Shown: piece after piece, positions 36,901 to 43,222 of the stretch | How positions within the stretch are numbered: the stretch's first letter is position 1 | Layout: each line of letters begins with the position of its first letter | Source of the DNA: Deltaproteobacteria bacterium | Lineage (GTDB): Bacteria > Desulfobacterota > Syntrophia > Syntrophales > JAAYKM01 | Assembly: GCA_012522415.1 (NCBI GenBank) | Contig: JAAYKM010000083.1 | Location: forward strand, 1 to 43,222 | DNA length: 43,222 bases | Reading direction: 5' to 3' | Notes under the pieces: model-generated | What the model was told of the DNA's origin: nothing | Seen by the model: the letters and a program-made list of their open reading frames with translations, nothing else | The model's database searches: none | Position numbers and translations under genes: made by a program

Positions 36901-37010
36901 CTGAAGACGCCCCTGACGCATCGGCCAATTACCTGTCAATTGCCGTGGGTTGCCCCAATACGTACTGTCCCGAGTACAAGGCATTCATGGTTAACGTCAG
37001 CAAGGCATAA
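33975..37010 (+). CDS. fdhA: Formate dehydrogenase alpha subunit, selenoprotein
   Basis: This is a molybdenum/tungsten bis-MGD enzyme interconverting formate and CO2. The 1011-residue reading includes an in-frame UGA at 34545-34547 as selenocysteine 191, in the context ARV-U-HSPSVAALGESFG, exactly where FDH-N/O-type enzymes carry it. Downstream coding continues in the same frame with the active-site MTNH motif. A Tat signal (TRRGFLIGSG) gives periplasmic export. The 4Fe-4S ligands are Cys49, 52, 56 and 86. The start has a GGAGG-like site (AGGAGGG) about six bases upstream. It leads an operon with fdhB and fdhC, as in FDH-N type respiratory enzymes. Annotators often split such genes at the UGA. 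Confidence 0.95.
34545..34590 (+). other. UGA selenocysteine codon and adjacent SECIS-like region
   Basis: The UGA at 34545-34547 and the sequence right after it resemble the E. coli fdhF/fdnG arrangement, TGACAC followed by a C-rich then G-rich stretch. Possible pairings include CACAG/CTGTG (34548-34561) and TCCC/GGGA. I could not model a definitive loop, so the RNA element is inferred from position. Confidence 0.55.
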
Positions 37011-37023
37011 AGGGGGATAGGAT

Positions 37024-37800
37024 ATGAAAACAGAAATGATAAAGATGATCGACCTGTCTCGCTGTACTGCCTGTCGCGGCTGCCAGGTCGCCTGCAAGCA
37101 GTGGAATGAACTGCCGGCATCGAAGACGAATAATTGGGGAAGTTATCAGAACCCCAAAGGCTTGGAATGGAATACATGGACCCTGATCCGTTTTCAGGAA
37201 TATGTGGATCAGGAGGGTACCCTGAAGTGGCTGTTCCGGAAAGACGGCTGTATGCATTGCAGCGACGCGGCCTGCGTCAAGGTTTGTCCCAGCGGGGCGC
37301 TCTATAAGACCGATTTTGGTTCCGTAGGCGTGAAACCGGAACTCTGCATCGGCTGCAAGGAATGTATCGCGGCTTGTCCGTTCGACATCCCGCGTTATGA
37401 CGCGAAGACGGACAAAATTTACAAGTGCGATCTCTGCGAGTCCCGCTTGGCTGCAGGAACGTCTCCGGCATGTGTTCTTTCTTGTCCCACGGGAGCCCTG
37501 CAGATCGGCCCCAAAGATGCCATGATTAAAAAGGCCTATAAGCGTGCAGAAGAGCTGGGCGGAGATGCATCGGTTTATGGAGACAAGTTTGTCGACGGTA
37601 CCCATGTTATATATGTTTTATCGGAAAAAGTGGACGTATACGACGAGTTGCCGGCGAAACCGAGTGTGCCCCTGTCCATCATCGCCTGGAAGGATCTGCT
37701 GAAACCCCTGAGTCTTCTTGCCGCGGGAGGTGTCTTGGCGGGGTCGTTCCTCCACTACATCATCCACGGGCCGAAGACACCGGATGAAGACAATCAATAA
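37024..37800 (+). CDS. fdhB: Formate dehydrogenase beta subunit (iron-sulfur)
   Basis: This electron-transfer subunit has 258 residues. Four cysteine-rich motifs are visible: CTACRGCQVAC near 14-24, CMHCSDAACVKVCP near 77-90, CIGCKECIAACP near 112-123 and CDLCESRLAAGTSPACVLSCP near 135-155, which would hold four 4Fe-4S clusters as in FdnH. A single hydrophobic helix lies at about 225-247, the membrane anchor of FDH-N beta. It lies 13 bases after fdhA and 17 before fdhC; AGGGGGATAGG precedes the ATG. It passes electrons from the selenoprotein to the cytochrome b. Confidence 0.94.
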   Translation: MKTEMIKMIDLSRCTACRGCQVACKQWNELPASKTNNWGSYQNPKGLEWNTWTLIRFQEYVDQEGTLKWLFRKDGCMHCSDAACVKVCPSGALYKTDFGSVGVKPELCIGCKECIAACPFDIPRYDAKTDKIYKCDLCESRLAAGTSPACVLSCPTGALQIGPKDAMIKKAYKRAEELGGDASVYGDKFVDGTHVIYVLSEKVDVYDELPAKPSVPLSIIAWKDLLKPLSLLAAGGVLAGSFLHYIIHGPKTPDEDNQ

Positions 37801-37817
37801 AGGAAGGGGTGAAGAAG

Positions 37818-38477
37818 ATGAAGAAAGGCTTAATCAAGGCAACGGATGCGTTTGAACGTATCGTACACTGGAGTCTGGCGCTGTCGTGCCTCCTTTTGTG
37901 CATCACTGGTCTGGGGATGATGTTTCACTCCTTCAATTTTGTCGGTGACATGATGGGTGGGCTGCGGTCGCTGAAATATGTCCATAATTTTGGCGGGCTG
38001 TTTTTTGCGGTATCCCTGTTTTTTGCGATCCGGATGTGGTGGAAAGAGGCGGGTATTTTTTCTCTTCCCGAGGACATCGAATGGATCAAGGCGGCAGGCG
38101 GATACCTGTGGCATGTGGATGAGGTGCCGGAAGTTGGGAAATACAATCCCGGCCAGAAGGCGTACTTTTTGGTGGTGGCGGGTTTCGGGATCATCATGGT
38201 ATTAACCGGACTGATCATGTGGTTTCCCCTCAATTTCCCCTCCGGGTTGGTGCGCTGGCTGTATGTGCTGCATGCCTTGGGTTTTGTGACAATATTCGCG
38301 TTCTTTTTCGTTCATCTTTATCTGGGAACGATTGGTTCTCCTGGTTCGGCTCCGGCGATGTTTACAGGATGGGTGACGCGAGCCTGGCTCAAGAAGCAGC
38401 ATCCCAAGTGGCTGAAGGAGATGGAGGAGAGCGGTACATTGGTTGTGTTTGGCGAGGAAAAAGGCCAAGGTCATTAG
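37818..38477 (+). CDS. fdhC: Formate dehydrogenase gamma subunit (cytochrome b)
   Basis: The 219-residue membrane protein is related to FdnI/FdoI. It has four helices (about 15-35, 57-75, 115-135 and 147-170). Histidines His17, His56, His152 and His166 are positioned as ligands of two hemes b. It links formate oxidation to the quinone pool, or quinol to formate production when run in reverse. ATG 37818 has AAGGGG upstream and is preferred to GTG 37809. A terminator-like hairpin follows at 38526. Confidence 0.9.
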   Translation: MKKGLIKATDAFERIVHWSLALSCLLLCITGLGMMFHSFNFVGDMMGGLRSLKYVHNFGGLFFAVSLFFAIRMWWKEAGIFSLPEDIEWIKAAGGYLWHVDEVPEVGKYNPGQKAYFLVVAGFGIIMVLTGLIMWFPLNFPSGLVRWLYVLHALGFVTIFAFFFVHLYLGTIGSPGSAPAMFTGWVTRAWLKKQHPKWLKEMEESGTLVVFGEEKGQGH

Positions 38478-38525
38478 AGCATCCGCAGGCAAAGCTTGTC
38501 AGACTCAGATTTATGCAACGCTTAC

Positions 38526-38566
38526 CGTATCGGGACGGACCGGTGTGTCTGTCCCGATACGTCTTT
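38526..38566 (+). terminator. Strong hairpin between fdhC and fdhE
   Basis: CGTATCGGGAC (38526-38536) pairs perfectly with GTCCCGATACG (38551-38561), an 11-bp stem with a 14-base loop, followed by TCTTT. This resembles an intrinsic terminator lying between fdhC and fdhE, so fdhE may be expressed at a lower level or from readthrough. Confidence 0.6.
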
Positions 38567-38601
38567 AAATATTGTACTGTCCCTGGAAAGGAATGTCCGC
38601 A

Positions 38602-39477
38602 ATGGAAAGCCCTGACGACCGGATCCACATGCTGAAGGAAGATGCGGAGCGCATCAGAAAAGAAAAACCCCATGTCGGGACACTCCTTGACGCTTTTATG
38701 CCGGTCATCGAGAATGAAATCGTCATGGGGGAGCGGATAGCGGCCAAAAACGTCACCCTGTCTCCGGACAGGCTGAAAACCATGGGAGGAATCCCTATAA
38801 TCAGGGAACACCCCCTGTTTTTAGAAGACGATCCCTGGCAGGATCTTGTCGATTCCACGGGGGAGGCAATTCGGGAGGGCTTTCCCCATCTGGCGGAGGA
38901 GATGAATCGCCTGACCGCCTATCTGCACCAAAATCCCGGAGAACCGGGCTGCATCTACAAGAGATGTACGTTGGCAGATGAAGATAAAATGTCTGCTTTG
39001 GCCGCCGAAATTCAGGTAGGGCCCGTTGTTCTGTCATTGCTGCTCAATTCGGTTCAACGCATCGTCTTGACGGGTCGCGCCAAGAACATGGCAAAGACTC
39101 TTGTCAATCTTCCATGGAGCAAGGGCTACTGCCCTGTTTGCGGAAGTTTTCCCATGCTGGCCTTTCTCCGGATCAACGGTCAACGCTGGCTGCATTGCAA
39201 TGGTTGCCACCACGAATGGACCTATCCCCGGCCGCAATGTCCCTGGTGTGAACACGAAACCCCGGAAGACACGACCTATCTGTTTGTGGAGGATGACAAG
39301 GAAAACTCTGCTTATGTCTGTGAAAAATGCAGGAAATATCTCGTTACTGTAAACCGGCCGGAAAACATGCGGGAAACCGACCCCGATTTGCCGGCGATCA
39401 GCCTTGCCCATCTGGATGTGATTCTGCAGGAAAAGGGATTCTCCCCCATGGCCCTGCGTGAATGGAACCAATTCTGA
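38602..39477 (+). CDS. fdhE: Formate dehydrogenase accessory protein FdhE
   Basis: FdhE is needed for activity of Tat-exported respiratory formate dehydrogenases in E. coli, where it binds the catalytic subunit before export. The 291-residue product has four CxxC pairs in the C-terminal half (YCPVCGS, HCNGCHHEW, CPWCEHE and VCEKCRKY), which bind metal in the family. GGAAAGGA nine bases upstream favours ATG 38602; ATG 38593 is an alternative. It is about 125 bases downstream of fdhC, after the hairpin. The stop is UGA, and the frame stays open with many cysteines for about 75 codons more (see findings). Confidence 0.93.
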   Translation: MESPDDRIHMLKEDAERIRKEKPHVGTLLDAFMPVIENEIVMGERIAAKNVTLSPDRLKTMGGIPIIREHPLFLEDDPWQDLVDSTGEAIREGFPHLAEEMNRLTAYLHQNPGEPGCIYKRCTLADEDKMSALAAEIQVGPVVLSLLLNSVQRIVLTGRAKNMAKTLVNLPWSKGYCPVCGSFPMLAFLRINGQRWLHCNGCHHEWTYPRPQCPWCEHETPEDTTYLFVEDDKENSAYVCEKCRKYLVTVNRPENMRETDPDLPAISLAHLDVILQEKGFSPMALREWNQF

Positions 39478-39783
39478 TCTCGCTGCTTCAAAATAACAAG
39501 CCGAATTCGTGTTGTTATATGTTTGTGGGCATCCTGCCCGGGGCAGGGTTGCCGAAGCGTGTTGGAATGCCCGGTGGAAGCCGGTGAATGGGATTCCTGT
39601 TCGTATTGCCGTTTCTGTCAGACAAAACCCGTCAACATATTCAGCGTTAATCCTACCGAAAAAAGGAAGATTGTCGGATACCTGATACCCGTCTGCGCAT
39701 GGTAATCAACCAGTCAAAGATCGGGACATCACAGCATGTCCGGCGACAGAAAGAGGCCTATGCCCGGGAAAGGAAAAAGAAAA
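39478..39783 (+). other. Cys-rich open stretch after fdhE; otherwise nothing clear
   Basis: After the fdhE UGA (39475-39477) the same frame is open to a TAA at 39703-39705, with nine cysteine codons including CSYCRFC. It has no clear ribosome-binding site or standard start. It may be noncoding, a small unknown protein or read-through. GGAAAGGA at 39767-39774 belongs to the next gene. Confidence 0.3.
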
Positions 39784-41961
39784 ATGGATGGCAAAGACAA
39801 CCACGAACCTATGGAACGATCCCTTCGATTGATGGGAATCAGGGAATCCGGATCTTTGAGAACCCTGAAGGCGGTACCCGGTTTCAGGGACGAAATTAAC
39901 GAAATCATGGACCAGGCCAGGCGTGAAAACCGAACTTATCTTATGGAGTACGAGTGCAAGGAAATACTGGAAACACTGGAAATGACCACCACCGGCTGCC
40001 ACATCGCCGGTTCAGAAGACGAAGCGGTTGAAATCAGTCGATCCATTGGCTATCCTGTCGTTCTTAAAATTGTCTCTCCCGATATTATCCACAAAACCGA
40101 TGCGGGCGGTGTTAAGCTGAACTTGCAGAGTGATGATGCCGTAAGGGAGACCTATCGGGCGATGATGCAGGCTTTCAAGTACCAGCATGTTATCGGTGTC
40201 GCCGTGCAAAAGATGGCGGAAGCGGGTTTGGAAGCAATCATCGGTGTCACCCGTGACGAGAATTTCGGGCCCGTTCTCATGTTCGGTCTCGGGGGCATTT
40301 TCGTCGAAGTTCTAAAGGATGTCACCTTCCGCATTCTGCCTGTCACCCGGGAAGAAGTGGAGAGTATGATCGGGGAAATCAAAGGGCACCCCCTTCTTGA
40401 AGGCTACCGGAATCAAAAGGTGGACCGTGAAGCCCTGATCGATCTTCTTCTCCGTATATCTGATCTGGTGACATGGTTTCCGGAGATTCGTGAACTCGAC
40501 CTCAATCCGGTTTTCCTTTATCGGGAGGGAAACATCGTCGTCGATGCCCGGATTTTTATTGGGCCCATCCCGGAAGCTCAAATCGCTTCCGATCCCGCCG
40601 GGAACCTGCACGGTCTTTTTTATCCCCGGAGTATCGCTGTTTTGGGCGCATCGGGGGAGATGGGAAAACTCGGCTACAATGTTTTCCGGAACCTTCTGTC
40701 CCATGACTTTCAGGGGAAACTCTACCCGGTCAACCCCAAGGGTGGAGAGGTCCAGGGTGTCAAAGCCTACCGGAAAATCAGCGAGATTCCCGCTCCGGTC
40801 GATCTGGCCATCGTTATCGTTCCTGCCGCCGTCGTCGAAAAAGCGATTTCCCAGTGCTGTGAAAAGGGGATCCAATATATTGTCGTCGAAACGGCGGGTT
40901 TTGCTGAAACCGGAGAAGAGGGCAAACTGGCCCAGAGCCGCATCAGGGAAATCATCGCAAAAACAGGGGCGCGACTGTTAGGTCCGAACTGCTCCGGCGT
41001 AATCAACACGCATCACAACATGGTCCAATCCATCGGGCTGATCCAGGAAATGAGGAAAGGCAATATCGCGATGATCGCTCAGGCCGGTGTGTATGCAGCG
41101 GGCATGCTTACGGGACTCCGCCATGTCATGGACTTTGGTGTTGTGGCGACCATCGGGAACAAGATGGATATCAGTGAAACGGACATTCTCGAATATCTGG
41201 GCACCGATGACCACATTGACGTGATTTCCATCTACATGGAAGATGTGACAAGTGGTCGGCGGTTCATTGATGTGGCCAAGAAGGTGACCGCCGTAAAGCC
41301 GGTCATCGTACTCAAATCGGGGCGGACAGAAGCGGGACGCAAGGCCGTCGCGTCACACACGGCGTCGTTGGCCGGAAACGATGAAATAAACGCCGCCGTC
41401 TTCCGGCAAAGCGGGATCATTCGCGCCCGGGACAACGAACACCTGTTCGGTCTCACGAAGGCCTTTGCCCGTCAGCCCCTGCCCAGGAAAAACAGCGCCC
41501 TCGTCGTCACTTACACGGGTTCCCTCGGCGTGGCAGCAACCGATACCCTGTACATTAACGGCATGCGCCTGGCCGACCTGGAACCGGAACGAAAGGAACG
41601 TCTCCGGAGGATACTGCCGGACTATGTCAAAAGCCTCAACCCCGTTGATTTTTCCTTCAGCATGGATGCGGATCAGCTGACACGGACGCTTCAACTGGGC
41701 ATTGACAGCGATGACGTGGGGGGGTTGATCGTGGTTCTCCAGGGAGAGATCCTCGGGACTTTCCTGGAGCCACTGAAATCGCTCGATTATCAGGGAAAGC
41801 CCATTCTAACCTGTGTTGCCTGCAAGGAATTCATGATGGACGATGTAATAGCGATGGAAAAGGCGGGGTTTCCTGTTTATTCCACTGTCGAGGCGGCAAC
41901 GGAAGCCCTGTCCGTCATGTACCGATATGGGCGGTACCGGGAAGGGCACAACGATCATTAA
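39784..41961 (+). CDS. ADP-forming acyl-CoA synthetase (fused beta-alpha)
   Basis: This enzyme couples acyl-CoA hydrolysis to ATP formation from ADP and phosphate. The 725-residue fusion has an N-terminal ATP-grasp half (about 40-270, with PVVLKIVSPDIIHKTDAGGV and GPVLMFGLGGIFVEVLKDVTF), then a CoA-binding and ligase half (SIAVLGASGEMGKLGYNVFRNL, LLGPNCSGVINTHHNM). His525 in ASHTASLAGND is the expected phospho-histidine of such synthetases. The order is ATP-grasp first, reverse to the alpha-then-beta order of many fused family members. ATG 39784 has GGAAAGGA nine bases upstream, so it is preferred to ATG 39736. The substrate acid is unknown. It converges on ribF with a 4-base overlap. Confidence 0.88.
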   Translation: MDGKDNHEPMERSLRLMGIRESGSLRTLKAVPGFRDEINEIMDQARRENRTYLMEYECKEILETLEMTTTGCHIAGSEDEAVEISRSIGYPVVLKIVSPDIIHKTDAGGVKLNLQSDDAVRETYRAMMQAFKYQHVIGVAVQKMAEAGLEAIIGVTRDENFGPVLMFGLGGIFVEVLKDVTFRILPVTREEVESMIGEIKGHPLLEGYRNQKVDREALIDLLLRISDLVTWFPEIRELDLNPVFLYREGNIVVDARIFIGPIPEAQIASDPAGNLHGLFYPRSIAVLGASGEMGKLGYNVFRNLLSHDFQGKLYPVNPKGGEVQGVKAYRKISEIPAPVDLAIVIVPAAVVEKAISQCCEKGIQYIVVETAGFAETGEEGKLAQSRIREIIAKTGARLLGPNCSGVINTHHNMVQSIGLIQEMRKGNIAMIAQAGVYAAGMLTGLRHVMDFGVVATIGNKMDISETDILEYLGTDDHIDVISIYMEDVTSGRRFIDVAKKVTAVKPVIVLKSGRTEAGRKAVASHTASLAGNDEINAAVFRQSGIIRARDNEHLFGLTKAFARQPLPRKNSALVVTYTGSLGVAATDTLYINGMRLADLEPERKERLRRILPDYVKSLNPVDFSFSMDADQLTRTLQLGIDSDDVGGLIVVLQGEILGTFLEPLKSLDYQGKPILTCVACKEFMMDDVIAMEKAGFPVYSTVEAATEALSVMYRYGRYREGHNDH

Positions 41962-42989
41962 AGGATCTTGATGACTCCTCCTTCCCTTTGTTGTTTCTGC
42001 CTCCCGAAGGGAAGGGGGAGATCATCTTTCTCCCCGCCGCTCAGGTAGGGCTTCAGCAACGTCTTGCCGATGGCGATATCCTGCCGGATTTGTCTTACCA
42101 GTTCCTCCGCCGATGGAAAGCGAAGCTCATCCCGCAGCCGATCTATAAAATAAACCTGAAGGGCCTTTCCGTATATGTCACCGTCAAAATCCAGAAGATG
42201 GATTTCGATCGTCATCTCGCTGTCGCCGAAAGTCGGGTTGTAACCAATGTTCAATACGGCCGCGTATCGTACATCCTGCAACAGGACAACGGCTGCATAA
42301 ACGCCTGTCCGGGGAATCAGCACCTTTTCGGGTTCCAGATTGGCCGTCGGAAAACCTATGTCTCCCCCGCGTTGATGCCCCCTGACGACTGTTCCCCCCA
42401 AATTATAAGGACGCCCCAGGCAATCGGCCGCCTCTTTGACTTCTCCAGCGAGGATCAAATTGCGGACCAGGGTACTGCTGATGATCCTATCTCCGACTTT
42501 CACGGCATCGATCACCGTGACCTCAAACCCCAGATCTTTTCCGAACTTTTCCAGCAGCTCCTGATTGCCTTCCTTGCCTCGTCCGAAGGTATAGTCATGT
42601 CCGATGAAAACTTTTTTCACCCGAAAGTGTTGCCACAAGACGTCGCAGATAAAAGCGCGTGCCGTTGTCTGAGCGTAATCCAAGGAAAAGGGGATGAGAA
42701 AGACGGCATCGATGCCGATCTCTTCAAGAAGGGCCATCTTCTCTTCCAATGTCGCAATCAGATAGAAGGGGCGCCGTTCAGGGTGAAGCACCATTTTGGG
42801 GTGCGGTTCGAAAGTAATCACGACGGCTTTGGCGTTGACTGACCGCGCCTCCGTGATGATCTGATTGAAAATGTATCGGTGTCCTACATGGATCCCGTCG
42901 AAGTTGCCGATTGTGACATATGCGTCACGGAACTCAGATGAAATGTCCTTGGGGGATTTAAAGATTTCCATGGGTCGAAACGTCAGCAC
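41958..42989 (-). CDS. ribF: Bifunctional riboflavin kinase/FAD synthetase
   Basis: RibF phosphorylates riboflavin to FMN and adenylates FMN to FAD in the cytosol. In 343 residues, the N-terminal FAD synthetase domain has VTIGNFDGIHVGHR (about 25-38), FIGHDYTFGRGKEGN near 132 and SSTLVRNLI; the C-terminal riboflavin kinase domain has VVRGHQRGGDIGFPTANL near 200-217 and the YNPTFG segment. GTG 42989 follows GGAG; ATG 42971 (MEIFKSPKD) is also possible. The C-terminal 40 residues are charged and longer than usual. The FAD it makes is the donor used by ApbE for the Rnf flavins. Confidence 0.94.
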   Translation of the reverse strand: MLTFRPMEIFKSPKDISSEFRDAYVTIGNFDGIHVGHRYIFNQIITEARSVNAKAVVITFEPHPKMVLHPERRPFYLIATLEEKMALLEEIGIDAVFLIPFSLDYAQTTARAFICDVLWQHFRVKKVFIGHDYTFGRGKEGNQELLEKFGKDLGFEVTVIDAVKVGDRIISSTLVRNLILAGEVKEAADCLGRPYNLGGTVVRGHQRGGDIGFPTANLEPEKVLIPRTGVYAAVVLLQDVRYAAVLNIGYNPTFGDSEMTIEIHLLDFDGDIYGKALQVYFIDRLRDELRFPSAEELVRQIRQDIAIGKTLLKPYLSGGEKDDLPLPFGRQKQQREGGVIKIL

Positions 42990-43050
42990 AAGTCTCCGTA
43001 TTTGTGCCCTACCATAGCACTAACCACGGCAATTTCAACTCATTTTTGTC

Positions 43051-43079
43051 TTGACAAGCATTCCGACGCTGGGTATAGG
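43051..43079 (+). promoter_or_regulatory. Sigma-70 promoter of tRNA-Leu
   Basis: TTGACA (43051-43056) and TATAGG (43074-43079) are 17 bases apart, leaving 10 bases to the tRNA 5' end, a normal spacing for a tRNA promoter. Confidence 0.65.
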
Positions 43080-43089
43080 AATCCTTCAT

Positions 43090-43176
43090 GCCGAAGTGGC
43101 GGAATTGGTAGACGCGCTAGGTTCAGGGTCTAGTGGGCGCATGCCTGTCCGGGTTCAAATCCCGGCTTCGGCACCA
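43090..43176 (+). tRNA. tRNA-Leu (anticodon CAG)
   Basis: The 87-base gene folds as a class II tRNA. The acceptor stem is GCCGAAG/CTTCGGC, with D-arm GGAATTGGTAGACGC, anticodon arm CTAGG-TTCAGGG-TCTAG (anticodon CAG) and an extended variable arm (GGGCGCATGCCTGT). T-arm: CCGGG-TTCAAAT-CCCGG. CCA is encoded at 43174-43176. It closely resembles E. coli tRNA-Leu(CAG) in layout. A CRISPR repeat begins 14 bases downstream. Confidence 0.97.
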
Positions 43177-43190
43177 TCTCTATGAGCCGT

Positions 43191-43222
43191 GTTTCAATCC
43201 ACGCTCCCGCGAGGGGAGCGAC
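43191..43222 (-). CRISPR. Terminal type I-C-like CRISPR repeat at window edge
   Basis: Read on the minus strand, this 32-base unit starts GTCGCTCCCC, has the stem GCTCCC-CTCGC-GGGAGC and ends GTGGATTGAAAC, the hallmark of I-C-type repeats. Read in crRNA orientation the sequence after GAAAC is the tRNA end, not a spacer, so this is the leader-distal end of an array extending to the right, outside the window. No second repeat is visible; cas genes are not in the window. Identity as an array rests on the repeat sequence alone. Confidence 0.8.

Overview
The window reads as a chromosomal segment from a Gram-negative, strictly anaerobic bacterium, most likely a Desulfobacterota (former Deltaproteobacteria) member close to the syntrophic Syntrophales. 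This is an inference from gene content: an Rnf ion-translocating ferredoxin:NAD oxidoreductase operon, a Tat-exported selenocysteine formate dehydrogenase with a membrane cytochrome b, an ADP-forming acyl-CoA synthetase, lipid A genes (so an outer membrane), sigma-54 regulation, and nickel-pincer cofactor genes. No phage, transposase or plasmid genes were seen.

Layout. 1-5.3 kb, plus strand: hisC, then larC-larE-larB (nickel-pincer nucleotide synthesis), a VanZ-like membrane protein, and an NTF2-like protein overlapping an MscS channel gene. 6.9-16.5 kb, minus strand: an exopolysaccharide export and control block containing a CpsB-type phosphatase, a small secreted Gly/Pro-tailed protein of unknown function, an outer-membrane beta-barrel, a Wza-type exporter, a Wzc-type tyrosine autokinase with a very Tyr-rich tail, and a large O-antigen-ligase-like membrane protein. 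16.9-18.6 kb: an SH3b/AMIN envelope protein and a YcgR-like PilZ protein. 19.0-22.3 kb: a Gfo/Idh/MocA dehydrogenase, a DegT aminotransferase and lpxB, which together suggest a GnnA/GnnB route to 2,3-diamino-glucose lipid A. A leader with a terminator-like hairpin precedes them.

22.5-25.0 kb, minus strand: a stand-alone receiver protein and a PAS-PAS-AAA-Fis sigma-54 activator. Paired palindromes and a -24/-12 element lie between them. 25.5-31.9 kb: rnfCDGEAB plus a Tat-exported ApbE flavin transferase, preceded by a structured leader. 32.4-33.5 kb: an orphan methyltransferase. 34.0-39.5 kb: fdhA (UGA-encoded selenocysteine), fdhB, fdhC and fdhE. 39.8-43.0 kb: a fused ADP-forming acyl-CoA synthetase converging on ribF. 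The window closes with tRNA-Leu(CAG) and, 14 bases later, exactly one 32-base type I-C-like CRISPR repeat, which is cut off by the window end.

How the parts fit. Rnf (ferredoxin/NADH coupled to ion flux) and the periplasm-facing formate dehydrogenase are both electron-transfer modules typical of syntrophic or acetogenic energy conservation. ApbE would attach FMN to RnfD and RnfG, and RibF makes the FAD that ApbE uses. The acyl-CoA synthetase could conserve ATP from acyl-CoA. The exopolysaccharide, lipid A, PilZ and MscS genes are envelope functions. The least explained parts are the regulatory leaders (gnnA, rnfC), the palindromes near the sigma-54 regulator, the small secreted protein in the polysaccharide block, and the CRISPR array that starts at the right edge.
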